DNA from: Tupaia tana
Taxonomy: Eukaryota; Chordata; Mammalia; Scandentia; Tupaiidae
DNA length: 64,000 nt
Assembly: GCA_026018925.1 (NCBI GenBank)
Contig: JAKSZU010000012.1
Span: 28,137,814-28,201,813, forward strand
Direction: 5' to 3'
The position numbers and the translations under genes are program-made. The notes below the pieces were generated by a model. The model had not been told where the DNA came from. It did not search any database and saw only the letters and a list, made by a program, of their open reading frames with translations. The number at the start of each line of letters is the position of its first letter. The first letter of the stretch is position 1. Shown here in pieces: positions 12,030-22,073 of the stretch.

Positions 12030-12280
12030 AGACCAGCCCATGATCCAGCTGTTAAGACAGCCGAACTCCACAGGGCTAACCATGAGGTTTGAGTTCCAGA
12101 CCTGGTGACTTGAGAAACACCCTGGGTATGTATACATATGTACCCAAAATCTCAATAGGAGGGAGAGATAGAAGAGAAGGGATTGCAGTGTAACCATGAT
12201 GTGCCCCATCGGGGACTCTATTCCTCTCTGTTACACAAATGTGCCTTGCAGCAATTTAAAAAATACATAAATAATAATGA
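12030..12280 (+). repeat. tRNA-derived SINE, diverged
   Basis: GACCAGCCCATGATCCAGCT, B-box GGTTTGAGTTCCAGACC, GGGTATGTATACATATGTAC and GAAGAGAAGGGATTGCAGTG fit the long form. Confidence 0.75.
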
Positions 12281-12309
12281 TCACAAGCCTATTGCTGTGA
12301 CCTATGTTT

Positions 12310-12596
12310 TTTTTTTCATTTTTATTATTATTCCAATTTATTTTATACATTCAACCATTGTACATCACTACAGTTTAAAAATTGAATTACCCAACATGAA
12401 TATACTTCACATCAGTCCAGTTGAAGATATCATAAACATATCATTAACAGGCAATTCTCCATTTCTTTGTCCCTTAATGTCTTTGCTCTCTATTTTTCTC
12501 TCTGACTCCTTTCTTCTCACTCTCTCCCATCTCCCACCCTTTCCCCACACTGTCTCCAGTATCCATAACCATTTTCCATGCATCTATATCTTGTAA
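12310..12596 (-). mobile_element. recurrent L1-3'-end-like element
   Basis: In minus sense: a purine-rich tract (GTGAGAAGAAAGGAGTCAG), then ACATTAAGGGACAAAG, GGACTGATGTGAAGTATATT, CATGTTGGGTAATTCAA, TGATGTACAATGGTTGAATG and an A-rich end. A 3' purine-rich tract is typical of L1 3'UTRs. Confidence 0.6.
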
Positions 12597-13584
12597 AACT
12601 GCAGTTACATGAAGTAAGAAAATAGTCATGGAGATTATATAATTCAATTACTCTTACTACTAATATTAAATGACAAGACCAAAGACATATGACTATTTTA
12701 CTATGGAAGTCAAATTGAGCAACCTCAGATACTAAATATGCTGGGATCTCAGTAGCCTATAAAGCTGGTGTAAAATCTGAGACCAGATGGCAGTAACAGC
12801 TGGGCACAAAATAAAAAATAGTCAACACAACATGGAGTCATAGAGGTGTTATTAACTAATATTTGAAGCCAGAATGCTTCACTAACTAAGGAGATGAAAT
12901 TGTGTGGCAGCAAGAGTATATTCTCCTAATAAAGTGGTTTGAGACACCAAAATCCTGAATGTTCGTGAATGCCCAATAGTATTTCAGCTGATGCTTGTGA
13001 CTATGAGAAAAGCATCCAAATCTCTCAAGGCCCAAAAGAACAATATTCAGAGTATTCAGAGCTGAACATCCACTAGATTGGCTTAGTGAGGATCGTAGCA
13101 AGATTTTCCAGTATGTAAAGAAACTGATCCCAGGAGTAAAGTTGATATTGGAAAGAAGGAAGGAGAAGAAAACTCACTCAGAACTCACCAACATATCACT
13201 AAGCCTCATCTCAGATGCTACCTACTGGTGGAGTTAAAAGCTCCCATGTGCATTTACCTTAATGAAGACAGACCTTGAAAGTGTACTGTTTCAAGACTGC
13301 AACAACACTGGGCTGGAAGGGGAAATGTCTGATATTAGACCTCTGTACATCTGGCTCACTTTTAGCCCTGATAGCTAATATGGGCGGATTTTAAAAGTGT
13401 AATCACTGAATGTAGGGTTTTAGTTAATTATCTTAAGCAGTTATGTATCAACTCTGCTATAATAACAACAGATAACAAAATCAAGAATCAAGATAAGAAA
13501 CAACCCTAATAAGGTGGAGGTAAGATCCACTGACCAACAAATAGTGAATAGGCTATTTTGATTTGTACTAAAATTATTTTCTTT
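12597..13584. other. gene-free unassigned DNA
   Basis: Moderate GC, no open frame with family features and no repeat recognised. Confidence 0.5.
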
Positions 13585-13601
13585 TGTAAAACTATTTTCT
13601 T

Positions 13602-13971
13602 TTTAAGAATTATTTCATTGAGGCCAGCAGGTGGTATCATGGTAGTTAAGACTCCCACACGGCCAACCATGGTTTGAGTCCCAGCCTTGGAGGCTTGCTT
13701 TCTCATTTTTCCCTTCTCTCTCTCTGTCTCTGGTCAAATTTTAAAAAATAATAATAATAAATAAAATTAGATAAATATTTTTAAAAATAAAACCACATTT
13801 AAAAAAAAAGAATTATTTAAGTTTATTTAGTATTATTCTTTCTTAATTTGGCCAAGAGAGACTGAGAGAGAGAAGGAAAGTGAGAAAACAAATCTCCAGG
13901 TCTGGGACTCAAACCATGGTCAGCCATGTGGGTGTCCAGCACCCTCAACCATCATACCACCTGCTGACTCC
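13602..13971 (-). repeat. tRNA-derived SINE, short form, split by another SINE
   Basis: The body at 13819-13971 (TTTGGCCAAGAGAGACTGAG ... CATACCACCTGCTGACTC) and the A-tail remnant at 13602-13615 are separated by a second SINE. The outer target duplication TGTAAAACTATTTTCTT is perfect (13585-13601 and 13972-13988). Confidence 0.88.
13616..13807 (+). repeat. tRNA-derived SINE, short form, nested
   Basis: AGGCCAGCAGGTGGTATCAT, B-box GGTTTGAGTCCCAG, CTTTCTCATTTTTCCCTTC, GGTCAAATTTTAAAAAATAA. Flanked by a perfect AAGAATTATTT (13605-13615, 13808-13818), showing insertion into the tail of the older SINE. Confidence 0.9.
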
Positions 13972-14237
13972 TGTAAAACTATTTTCTTAAAAGGCTATGT
14001 GTCTTTAAAATGTATAACACAGTTCCATGATAATGCAATAGAGATTTAAACACAAAATTTCAACTATATATGTATATTTTTGTTAAATAATAACTCTTAC
14101 TATCAAAAACTAATATCTCTGAGATCTCCATTATATTCTTAGTATTTTAAGATTGTTTTTATCCAATGCTCATTCTGTGTGAGGAGTACAAGAGAAAGGG
14201 AAAAGAAATTGATGAGAGTCAAAGTGAAAGAAGAACA

Positions 14238-14506
14238 GGGAACCAGCAGTTAGCGTAATGGCTATGTCGCTGGACTCCCACATAGTCGACCACGGTTCGT
14301 GTCCCGGACCCGGTGGCTTAAAACTCACGCCGAGCATGTGTGCATGCATGCCCAAGATCCCGAGAGGAGAATGGAGGAAAAGGGATTGTGGCGTGACCAT
14401 CCCCCCTGGGGGGTGATTTCTCGCTTTCTGTCTCTATGTCTCTCTCTGTCTTTCTGGCGAGCGCATGCGCCCTATAGCAAAAACCTCTCCAAAAAAAAAA
14501 AAAAAA
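14238..14506 (+). repeat. tRNA-derived SINE, long form, little diverged
   Basis: GGGAACCAGCAGTTAGCGTA, B-box GGTTCGTGTCCCGG, CCCAAGATCCCGAGAGGAG, GGCGAGCGCATGCGCCCTAT, A-tail. Perfect 15-base target duplication AGTGAAAGAAGAACA (14223-14237, 14507-14521). Confidence 0.95.
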
Positions 14507-14744
14507 AGTGAAAGAAGAACAAAAATACCCCTGGATTTAAAAAAGAGATATTATTCTTTATTGTGAATCAGAAAACAAGAATCATACAAATGAAGTTCAA
14601 TACAGCAGTGAAAAAAGAAATAAAAACTGGAAAGTAGAAAAAGGAGATAATGTCATAAGAATAATTTTCAGTTTCTTTTATCTAACTACAGTTAATAAAA
14701 ATCATGACAAAATTACTAAGTGATGTCATCATTTCTCATTCTAG

Positions 14745-14783
14745 GACCTTTTATTGCAACGGAATTATACTTTCATAGTAATC
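14745..14783 (+). other. probable 5'UTR start of receptor 2 coding exon
   Basis: A pyrimidine-rich stretch ending in TTCTCATTCTAG (to 14744) is a good 3' splice site, 39 bases before the ATG at 14784. OR genes commonly splice an untranslated exon to an intronless coding exon, so the exon probably begins at 14745. The open frame extends upstream to a TTG at 14754, but no ATG lies there. Confidence 0.5.
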
Positions 14784-15734
14784 ATGTCTTTTTTTCCTAA
14801 CACCACTTCCCCTTACCTAATATTTTTTCTGACGGGTGTCCCAGGACTTGAAGTTGCTCACACCTGGATCTCCATCCCTTTCTGCTGTCTCTACATAACT
14901 GCCCTCTCTGGGAATAGTATGATCCTATTTGTCATCATCACTGAATCAAGTCTCCATGAACCTATGTACTATTTCCTCTCCATGCTTTCAACCACTGACC
15001 TGGGCTTGTGTATTTCTACACTAGTGACTATGCTGGGCATATTCTGGTTCAACGCAAGACAGATCAGTTTCCATGCTTGTGTTGTCCAGACGTTCTTCAT
15101 TCAACTCTTCACTGTCATGGAGTCCTCAGTGCTCTTGGCGATGGCCTTCGACCGCTTCATTGCCATTTGTAACCCACTGAGATATGCTACGATCCTAACT
15201 GATTCTAGAATTGTCAAAGTGTGGTTTGCCATCCTTTTCAGGGGCACAGTGGTCCTTATGCCCCTGGCTCTGCTCCTTCAACGTCTATCCTTCTGCCAAA
15301 GCCATGTGCTCCACCACTCCTACTGTTTCCATCCAGATATTATCCAGCTGTCATGTTCTGACAATAAGATCAACAGTGTGTTAGGACTTACTGCCCTCAT
15401 AGTTACTGCAGGAGTGGACTCCATCTTTATTCTTCTCTCCTATATCCTGATTATTAAGACTGTCCTAAGCATTGCTTCCCCAGAGGAACGGCATAAGGCC
15501 TTTAGCACTTGTATCTCCCACATAGGTGCCGTTGCTATTTTCTACATTCCTCTCATTAGCCTGTGCTTTGTTCATAGATTTGGAAAAAGAGCACCTCCTT
15601 ATGTACACACTCTTATGGCCAATGTGTATTTGCTTATCCCACCAGTGATGAACCCCATTATTTATAGTGTGAAAACCAGGCAGATTCGTACGGCCATTAA
15701 AAAAGTTCTTTTTCCCAAGAGAGCTGAGATCTGA
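14784..15734 (+). CDS. class I olfactory receptor, OR51 family (receptor 2)
   Basis: Intact OR51-type odorant receptor of 316 residues from the ATG at 14784. The frame is open upstream to a TTG, which is not used as a start because the paralogues all begin M-x-x-F. Landmarks: sequon N6-T-T; GN 43-44; HEPMYYFLSML 58-68; Cys99; DRF 123-125 with IAICNPLRYATIL; the class I loop HHSYCFHPD around 177-185; KAFSTCISH 238-246; NPIIY 290-294; basic tail. TM4 is the most divergent part against its neighbours (KVWFAILFRGTVVLMP), and the TM3 end reads VVQTFF where the others read SQMFF, so ligand preference may differ. A possible polyadenylation signal AATAAA lies at about 16083. It shares the + strand with receptor 1, about 10 kb upstream. 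Confidence 0.95.
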   Translation: MSFFPNTTSPYLIFFLTGVPGLEVAHTWISIPFCCLYITALSGNSMILFVIITESSLHEPMYYFLSMLSTTDLGLCISTLVTMLGIFWFNARQISFHACVVQTFFIQLFTVMESSVLLAMAFDRFIAICNPLRYATILTDSRIVKVWFAILFRGTVVLMPLALLLQRLSFCQSHVLHHSYCFHPDIIQLSCSDNKINSVLGLTALIVTAGVDSIFILLSYILIIKTVLSIASPEERHKAFSTCISHIGAVAIFYIPLISLCFVHRFGKRAPPYVHTLMANVYLLIPPVMNPIIYSVKTRQIRTAIKKVLFPKRAEI

Positions 15735-15839
15735 CTGGGATATCTGTACAAGAAAATCAACTGACTCCTTAGTTGTCATTTCCCAGATCTAGTGCTTAAT
15801 TAGTTATAATCTCTTATCAGTAACTTTGAATTTTAAAAA

Positions 15840-17154
15840 AAGGTGGAAAATTGAGTGGCAATTACCATCTAGTGGAAATTTATTCTTTATTTTTAATAGA
15901 ACTATTATCAGTCTACAATTTCAAAATGAGCAATGAAACTTCCTGACATTAGGTATAAGTTACTAAAACTTTGGAAACATGAATAATAATAGCTAAAATG
16001 AACACTGCTCATGAAACCTACTTTCCAAAATGATACTTAAAAACAATAACTCTTCTATCCTATTTGGTTTTAAGATATACTTAATAAAGAGTTGTTGAGT
16101 GTTACTTAATTTTATTTTAACGTATACCTGTTATATATTGTGTTTATACAATATTTAATCATTCTTGATTTATTCTTTCATTTACTGAATGTCTACTATT
16201 GTCAGACATTGTACAATATGATACGGTAGCAAAGATAACAAGATACCATCGCAATTAGTAAAATATGTAGATAAGAAAGTAATAAATCAAAATCTGATTT
16301 ACTACATAAAATGCTACAATATAAAGATATAAGTTAAAGGGATAATTAAAATATTTAGAAATAGTGTTTAATCCCACCTGAGATTAGGAAACCATCACAA
16401 CGTGTCATTTGAACTATAAGGTCAAGAATTGGAGAACCACTTCCAAAAATGGTACCAGAAGGACCTCTGAAGACACACTACTCAGGGAAACAACCAAAAA
16501 CAATGATACACATACACACATTTTAATTTAATAATATAGACATAAACATTTAAATTCTCTGGAAATTGCACCAAGAGAATACAGGAAATGAAAACAAAAT
16601 TTTTTAAAATCTATTATATAATTTTAAGAAGAGTGAGATTCTGTGGCACTTGAACTATAGCCAGCTTCCACACCCTCCCCCACCCACAGCATTATTAATA
16701 GCTTCACTCCTAGTAGGTGTAGCTAAAACCACAGAGCTTCCTCCAACTCCCCACCCCAGACCCTTACCCCTGGCCTCCACCCCCACCTTCCTCTTCCCCC
16801 CCATATCTCTCTCAAGGCTCAGTTTAGACTACCAGTGTCCCCTCACCTGATTCTGCCTCCACATTGCAGAAGTATCCTCCAGCAGAGTGCACTCAAGAGG
16901 TTAGTCTATCCCTTAGTCCACCCACCCTCACTCCTAGGACAGAGGCTCTGCTCCAAGTATGCAGTCAGAAAAAATACTGGGGTCTCATCACCCTTTTCTC
17001 AGTTCAATAACTAAATGGAAGATCTTAGCTGCAAGGTACAAGCTGAAAAGTATGTGTGCTATAGGGCGGGTGCCACCATGCCCAAGGATGTGTGCTAACC
17101 TTCTTATTGCCCTGCTTATATAACAGGAGTTTGACCTCAAGAACAGTGAGCCAC
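15840..17154. other. gene-free DNA with a C-rich block
   Basis: AT-rich to 16640, then a pyrimidine/C-rich block at 16660-16860 and moderately GC-rich DNA to 17130 that could be old L1 5' sequence. Nothing coding. Confidence 0.4.
16083..16088 (+). terminator. possible polyadenylation signal of receptor 2
   Basis: AATAAA about 350 bases after the stop codon of the receptor at 14784. It lies in AT-rich DNA, where the hexamer occurs often by chance. Confidence 0.25.
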
Positions 17155-17858
17155 ACTAGAATTAAATTAAAAATCATTAACAGAAATTTGGAAATGCACA
17201 AATATGTGAAAATTAGATAATATGTTCCTAAATAATCAATGAGTCAAAAACCTCCCAAAGGAATTAGAAAATGGTGTGAGATGAGTGAAAATAAAGACTC
17301 CGCATACAGAAACTTGTGGAATGGAGATTAGGATTTTTGAGAGAAAAATTTACAGCTATGAATGCCTATATTGAAAAGAAAGAAATATAACAAGTCAGTA
17401 ATCTAAACTTCCATTTCAAGACACCAGGAGGCCCAACCACAGTAGCACAGTGCATTGGATGCTTCTTAGTAGACAGTGGCCACAATGGGTTTGATTCTCC
17501 ACTTACCCTAAAAATTCTAGACCAGTTGGCAGACAACCTATAACCCCAGCAACTCAGGAGGCTGAGGCAAAAGGTGGGTTTACAGCCAGCATGATCAACC
17601 TGGAGAAACCCTGTTTGAAAGAGCACCAACGGTTGGTAGTACACACCTGTAGTCCCAGGTACTCAGGAGGCTGAGGCAGGAGGATCACAACAAAACATCA
17701 TAGACACACACACACACACACACTCAAAGAAAAAAAAGACACTTGGATAACAAAGGAGAGAGTAAAAATAAAGCAAAAAGATGAAAATAATAATTATTAG
17801 GGTGGAAATTAATAAAATATAGAATAGAAAATATATAAAATGAACAAAACCAAAGCTG

Positions 17859-17860
<2 letters not shown>
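17155..17860 (+). mobile_element. L1 ORF2 fragment, split by a hybrid SINE
   Basis: Untranslatable but recognisable L1M ORF2-type DNA: ATTTGGAAATGCACAAATAT, GTGAAAATTAGATAATATG, AGAAAAATTTACAGCTATGA before the SINE and ATTAGGGTGGAAATTAATAA, ACAAAACCAAAGCTG after it. Confidence 0.6.
17428..17738 (+). repeat. tRNA/7SL hybrid, apparently dimeric SINE
   Basis: Head AGTAGCACAGTGCATTGG with B-box-like GGGTTTGATTCTCC, then two successive 7SL/Alu-like modules: CTATAACCCCAGCAACTCAG + GAGGCTGAGGC and ACACCTGTAGTCCCAGGTAC + TCAGGAGGCTGAGGCAGG + AGGATCAC. It ends in a (CA)n tract (17704-17723). 7SL-derived SINEs are known only from Euarchontoglires. Confidence 0.75.

Positions 17861-17901
<41 letters not shown>
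17861..17901. repeat. (TA)n microsatellite
   Basis: About 20 uninterrupted TA units, self-complementary. Confidence 0.97.
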
Positions 17902-17908
<7 letters not shown>

Positions 17909-17982
17909 GTCATCCATATAAACTCATCTATAAGTTTATATATTGTGTATATAAACTCATTCTTATGCTCATATGTCTCTCT

Positions 17983-17983
17983 C

Positions 17984-18024
<41 letters not shown>
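17983..18024 (+). repeat. (GT)n-(AT)n compound microsatellite
   Basis: About 15 GT units running into TATATATATA. Confidence 0.95.
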
Positions 18025-18025
<1 letters not shown>

Positions 18026-18122
18026 CTCATTTTAAGCTTATATATTTCAATATAGAGAGAGAGAAGCATATAACATTAACAATGAGCTTTTCCCCAGAAA
18101 TATATACAGCAAAAGTGATTTT

Positions 18123-18410
18123 TCTCTTTTTTTATAGTTTACTTTTTACTCATTCAATCACTGTATCATTATAGATTATAAAATGAATTTTCCCAGCAAG
18201 AATATACTGTATATTAGTCCAGCTAAAGATATTATCATACACATTATCATCAACAGATAATTTTTCATTTTAGTGTCCCTTAAATGTTTTGCTTCTTTCT
18301 TTTTCCCCTTGACTTTCTTCCTCTCACCCTCCCCATTTCTCAGCCTCCTCCAACACTGTCTCTGGTACCCAAAATGGTTCTCCATGCTTTTATACCTTCC
18401 AGTCTTTCAG
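18123..18410 (-). mobile_element. recurrent L1-3'-end-like element, best copy
   Basis: In minus sense: GTACCAGAGACAGTGTTGGA, polypurine tract GAGAAATGGGGAGGGTGAG + AGGAAGAAAG, CATTTAAGGGACACTAAAAT, TGATGATAATGTGTATGATA, GTGATTGAATGAGTAAAAAG, A-rich end. It is shared with 12.3, 50.0 and 63.7 kb. Confidence 0.65.
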
Positions 18411-18463
18411 TTTCTGCTGATTTTTAAAATATTGAATTAGCAATTTTAAAATTTCCCAAGAAG

Positions 18464-18753
18464 GGGGACCAGCAGATTGCATAATGATTACATCACTGGA
18501 CTCTCATGTAGTCAACTGTGGTTCAAGTCCTGGACCCAGCAGCTTAAAACTCACACCAGAACATGTGCTTGCATGCCCAAGATCCCGAGAAGAGAATGGG
18601 GAGAAGGGATTGTGACATGGCCGTCTTCGCTGGGAGTGATTTCTCTCTTTCTGTCTCCCTGTCCCTCTGGCAAGCACATGCTCCCTATACCAAAAATCTC
18701 TCAAAAAAATAACAAAAACAAAAACAAAACAAACAAAAAAAAAAAAAACAAAA
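18464..18753 (+). repeat. tRNA-derived SINE, long form, inserted in L1
   Basis: GGGACCAGCAGATTGCATAA, B-box GGTTCAAGTCC, CCCAAGATCCCGAGAAGAG, CCTATACCAAAAATCTCTC, A-rich tail. Flanked by CCCAAGAAG / TCCAAGAAG duplications. Confidence 0.92.
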
Positions 18754-18765
18754 CTTTCCAAGAAG

Positions 18766-18860
18766 CAAAAGCCAGACCTGGATGATTAACCAGTAAATTT
18801 CATCAAATATTTCGATAACAATTAGTGCCATTTATGTTACCTAACTCAAACCAAATTCAA
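18766..18860 (+). mobile_element. L1 ORF2 fragment
   Basis: AAGCCAGACCTGGATGATTA, ACCAGTAAATTTCATCAAAT, ATTAGTGCCATTTATG corresponds to the L1 ORF2 block encoding KPGPDGFTGEF-like sequence. Confidence 0.5.
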
Positions 18861-18879
18861 TCACCAAAGCACCACAAAC

Positions 18880-19190
18880 CAAACTGTAGACACTAGGTGT
18901 GATGAAGGAAAGTGCAGCTTTATTGCTATGTGCAAAGCAAGGATAGCAGTCAGTTCATGCTGGCCTCCCAGAGTAGTTCTCTACATTGCAAAATTAAGTG
19001 TAGGGGACCCAGGCATGTGATCAGTTCATGGGTTTTCTTGATTGTCAGGGACTAATGTAATCAAATTCTATTCTCAAAGAGGGTAATTCATCAGGTTTCT
19101 CCAACCATTAACCCTGGAGTCTATGTTCACAGCCTAAAATTTCTGTCTACTATTGCTTGGGGAACATGAGGTCTGCTGTGAGTCCAGACA
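18880..19190 (-). mobile_element. possible solo LTR
   Basis: In minus orientation it carries GCAATAAAGCTGCACTTTCC, a polyadenylation-type hexamer followed by a U5-like stretch, lying between L1 pieces. The LTR nature is inferred from this layout. Exact ends are uncertain and no viral coding sequence is present. Confidence 0.35.
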
Positions 19191-19194
19191 AATT

Positions 19195-19690
19195 TTATGG
19201 GATTTTTTGTTTGTTTCTATTGCTGCTAAGAATGCCACTCGTAAATTGATAGGAATTGCATTGAACTTGTAGATTACTTTGGGCAGTTATAGACATTTTA
19301 ACAATATTGATGTTTTCAACCTTTGAACAGGGGATTTCTTTCCATTTCTCTGCATATTTTTCAATCTCTTTCTTCAGCTTTTGTATATAGCTTTTATTGT
19401 AGAGATCTTTCATTTTCTTGGTAAGATTTACTCCTAGGTTTTGTATGTGTATGGGGGCTATTGTAAATGAGATTGCATTCTTCATTTCTGTCTCAATCTG
19501 CTTATTGTTGATGTACAAAAATCTACAGATTTTTGCATGTTAATTTTGTACCCTGCAAATATACTGGTTTCATTTTATCATATCTTAAGTATCTTACTGA
19601 ATTGATTGGGATTTTTTTCTATGTAAATAATCAAGTCATCTGCAAATAGAGATAATTTACCTTTCCTGTACCATACTCTAGTCAATATCT
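19195..19690 (-). mobile_element. L1 ORF2 reverse-transcriptase-region fragment
   Basis: The minus-strand translation contains the L1 ORF2 thumb-region signature (YINNKQIETE ... FTIAPIHIQNLGVNLTKKMK ... DLYNKSYIQKLKKEIEKY ... EKWKEIPC ... NIVKM). L1 homology continues to about 19690 (TTTGCAGATGACTTGATTA on the minus strand). Truncated on both sides and inactive. Confidence 0.88.
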
Positions 19691-21663
19691 CAGTAGAGCT
19701 GAATCTCAGACTTCCATGTCAGTTGGATTTCAATGGATTTAGGCCCATGGGAGACACTAACAGGAGATTTAAGGCAGTGAGGCAAAATGAGTTAGGGGAT
19801 TTGCCCTGACCCCTCTCTACTTTGGGCAGCTTCTTTGATAGTGTCGATATTTTCCATGTTTCTAATTTCTATCAGGAGACTGTAGCTTCTGAGCTCCATT
19901 AACACCACTCTCCAGCCAAGCATCTGTCCTGGCTCCTACAAGAGGGTTACCTCACCAACACCTATTTGGCACTCAAGTTCTCCATCACAAAAATAACATT
20001 ATGCTTTAAAAATACTTTAAGTGGCTTCTGATATTCTGCTTAAACTTTGACTTCCCCATGTTATTAACTAACAATTTAACTTCCAGAGAACTTAATTATG
20101 AGCTAGGGAGATGTTTATACTGCAATATTTAAAGCTTTGGATAAGGACATTAAACGTAATTCTTTGTTACAACAAAAAATTAGCAACAATATAAATGCCT
20201 GTGAATGGGGGATTAAGTTTTAAAAACACATGCTATGTATCTACTGTGATGTGTTTATACAAGTGTTTGAAACAATATATGATATGAATAATATATATAT
20301 CAACACATATGGTCTCAAAATAGAGTTACTTAGTAGAGCAAAATGCACATTGGATATGTAAAATAGAAAGCATTTACTTGACTTTAAAAATCTCTGAACA
20401 ATTCTCAGTGTGTGCTCTGCATACATGTGTATACACAGGTACCACGGTGTGTACTCAATAAAAGTGTTAAAACACTCAAGTGGATGACACTCAGCACCTT
20501 CAGGATCATGTTCACTTTTAGTAAGCACCTCCTCAGAAAGGAAGGGATAATTGGGACAAGCAATGGGCATAACAGCTATGTCGTTGTACTCCCATGTAGT
20601 CAACCACAGTTGGAGTACCGGGCCCAGTGGCTTAAACTCATGCCAGGCATGTGTGAGAGTCAAGTCTAGGAGAGTTTCCACCAGGATTCTAGACTAATAA
20701 TCCAAAATTCTTCTCTTTGTCCTCAAAGTCAAACAGATAGAAGAAACTTCTTACAGTTATTTTATTTGCATTTTTTTTTTTCTGCCTTTTCAGTCCTCCA
20801 AAACTATTTTTTCCAGTTCCTTATACTAAAGGCTCCCTATGTCAATCACTGGTATGAGTTCTATAACTCAGTCTAGAGCCTGACTGGCATATCCACTTCA
20901 ACTTTCCTTGAACAGATGCCAAATACAGCATTATAAGTAGAACCAGGTAAAAACATTTCTGCATTTGTTTCCTGTTAATCTTGCTGCTTCAAGAAAATGA
21001 ACTTATTTGGAAAAATTATTTGCCAAAAACAAAAACAGGTTTATTAGGCAATAAGTATGGCATTCCTAGTTCAGAAGAAACTATACAAATTGGAGTTGAA
21101 TTAAAAAGAGTTATGTTTCACAGAATGCTTATGCTAAAAATTCTCCCTGAATAGCTGAGAGAAACTATAAATACTTGACCAAATAAGGTTAGGTTACTGA
21201 CAAGGCAATAAAATGTTCATTGATGAACAAACCAGCTGTTAAATGAGGATGACAAGGACACACTGGAGGCAAAGTGAGAAACTCAGAATATTTGGAACAA
21301 CTAAACAACTGTGAGCACTGCCAATTGCTTATGCAGTTCTGAGAATGATATTTAATAATTTGCAGTTGTTAATGAATTGCTTTATTTCCACTAGTAAGCA
21401 GAGATGATGCTATTTCTTTCTGTAAAGAAGCAGTTTAAACCAAGCAATGGACACTTTCTCTTCTTCCTTTTTTTTAACAACAGCAACAAAATTCCACACT
21501 TGCAAACTAAACTGGATCATTTTTTATCTGATCTTCAGAAATTGTTCTTCTTAAATGAAGTATTCTTATTATTATTGTGTTTATCTAAAGAAAATAGAGA
21601 TGCCCTTAAGAATCTCCAGCTATTAATCTCTCTTCTCCCACAATCTTCTTACTTAAAAGTTAT
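19691..21663. other. gene-free, old repeat remains
   Basis: 19691-19990 looks like an ancient interspersed repeat I cannot name. 20100-20370 resembles an L1M 3' fragment (GCCTGTGAATGGGGGATTAA). The rest is unassigned. Confidence 0.4.
20553..20660 (+). repeat. SINE 5' fragment (tRNA head)
   Basis: GGGACAAGCAATGGGCATAA, TATGTCGTTGTACTCCCATG, CAGTTGGAGTACCGGGCCCA. Truncated after GCCAGGCATGTGTG. Confidence 0.8.
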
Positions 21664-21678
21664 CTTTTGGGAAACTTT

Positions 21679-21965
21679 CTTTCTTTCTTTCTTTCTTTTT
21701 TATTTATTTTTTTTTTGAGAGGTTTTTGCTATAGGGTGCATGTGCTTGCCAGAAAGACAGAGACAGACAGACACAAAAGGAGAGAAATCACCCCCCAGGG
21801 GGGATGGCCACACCACAGTCCCTTCTCCTCCATTCTCCTCTCGGGATCTTGGGCATGCACGCACACGTGCCCGGCGTGAGTTTAAGTCACTTGGTCTGGG
21901 ACTCAAACCGCAGTTGACTACATGGGACTACAACCACATAGCCATTAAACCAACTGCTGGTCCCT
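21679..21965 (-). repeat. tRNA-derived SINE, long form
   Basis: GAGGTTTTTGCTATAGGGTG ... CCTCCATTCTCCTCTCGGG ... CCAACTGCTGGTCCC. Perfect 15-base duplication CTTTTGGGAAACTTT (21664-21678, 21966-21980). Confidence 0.95.
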
Positions 21966-22073
21966 CTTTTGGGAAACTTTCAGCACAAGCATGAGTCTAA
22001 ATATTTTAGCTGATCTGAAGGGCATTTAATTCTTCTATACAATGACAAAGACTAGAGGAAAATAGAAAGGATG

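Noticed and set aside
12183-12596. 137-codon open frame
   Set aside because: It is the antisense of the recurrent L1-3'-end-like element, with hydrophobic low-complexity content.
14754-14783. Ten-codon N-terminal extension of receptor 2
   Set aside because: It begins at a TTG, and the paralogues support the ATG at 14784.
19195-19518. A functional reverse transcriptase gene
   Set aside because: The signature is L1 ORF2, but only about 100 codons survive, truncated at both ends.
20241-20681. 146-codon minus-strand open frame
   Set aside because: It overlaps a SINE head and AT-rich DNA, with no conserved motif.
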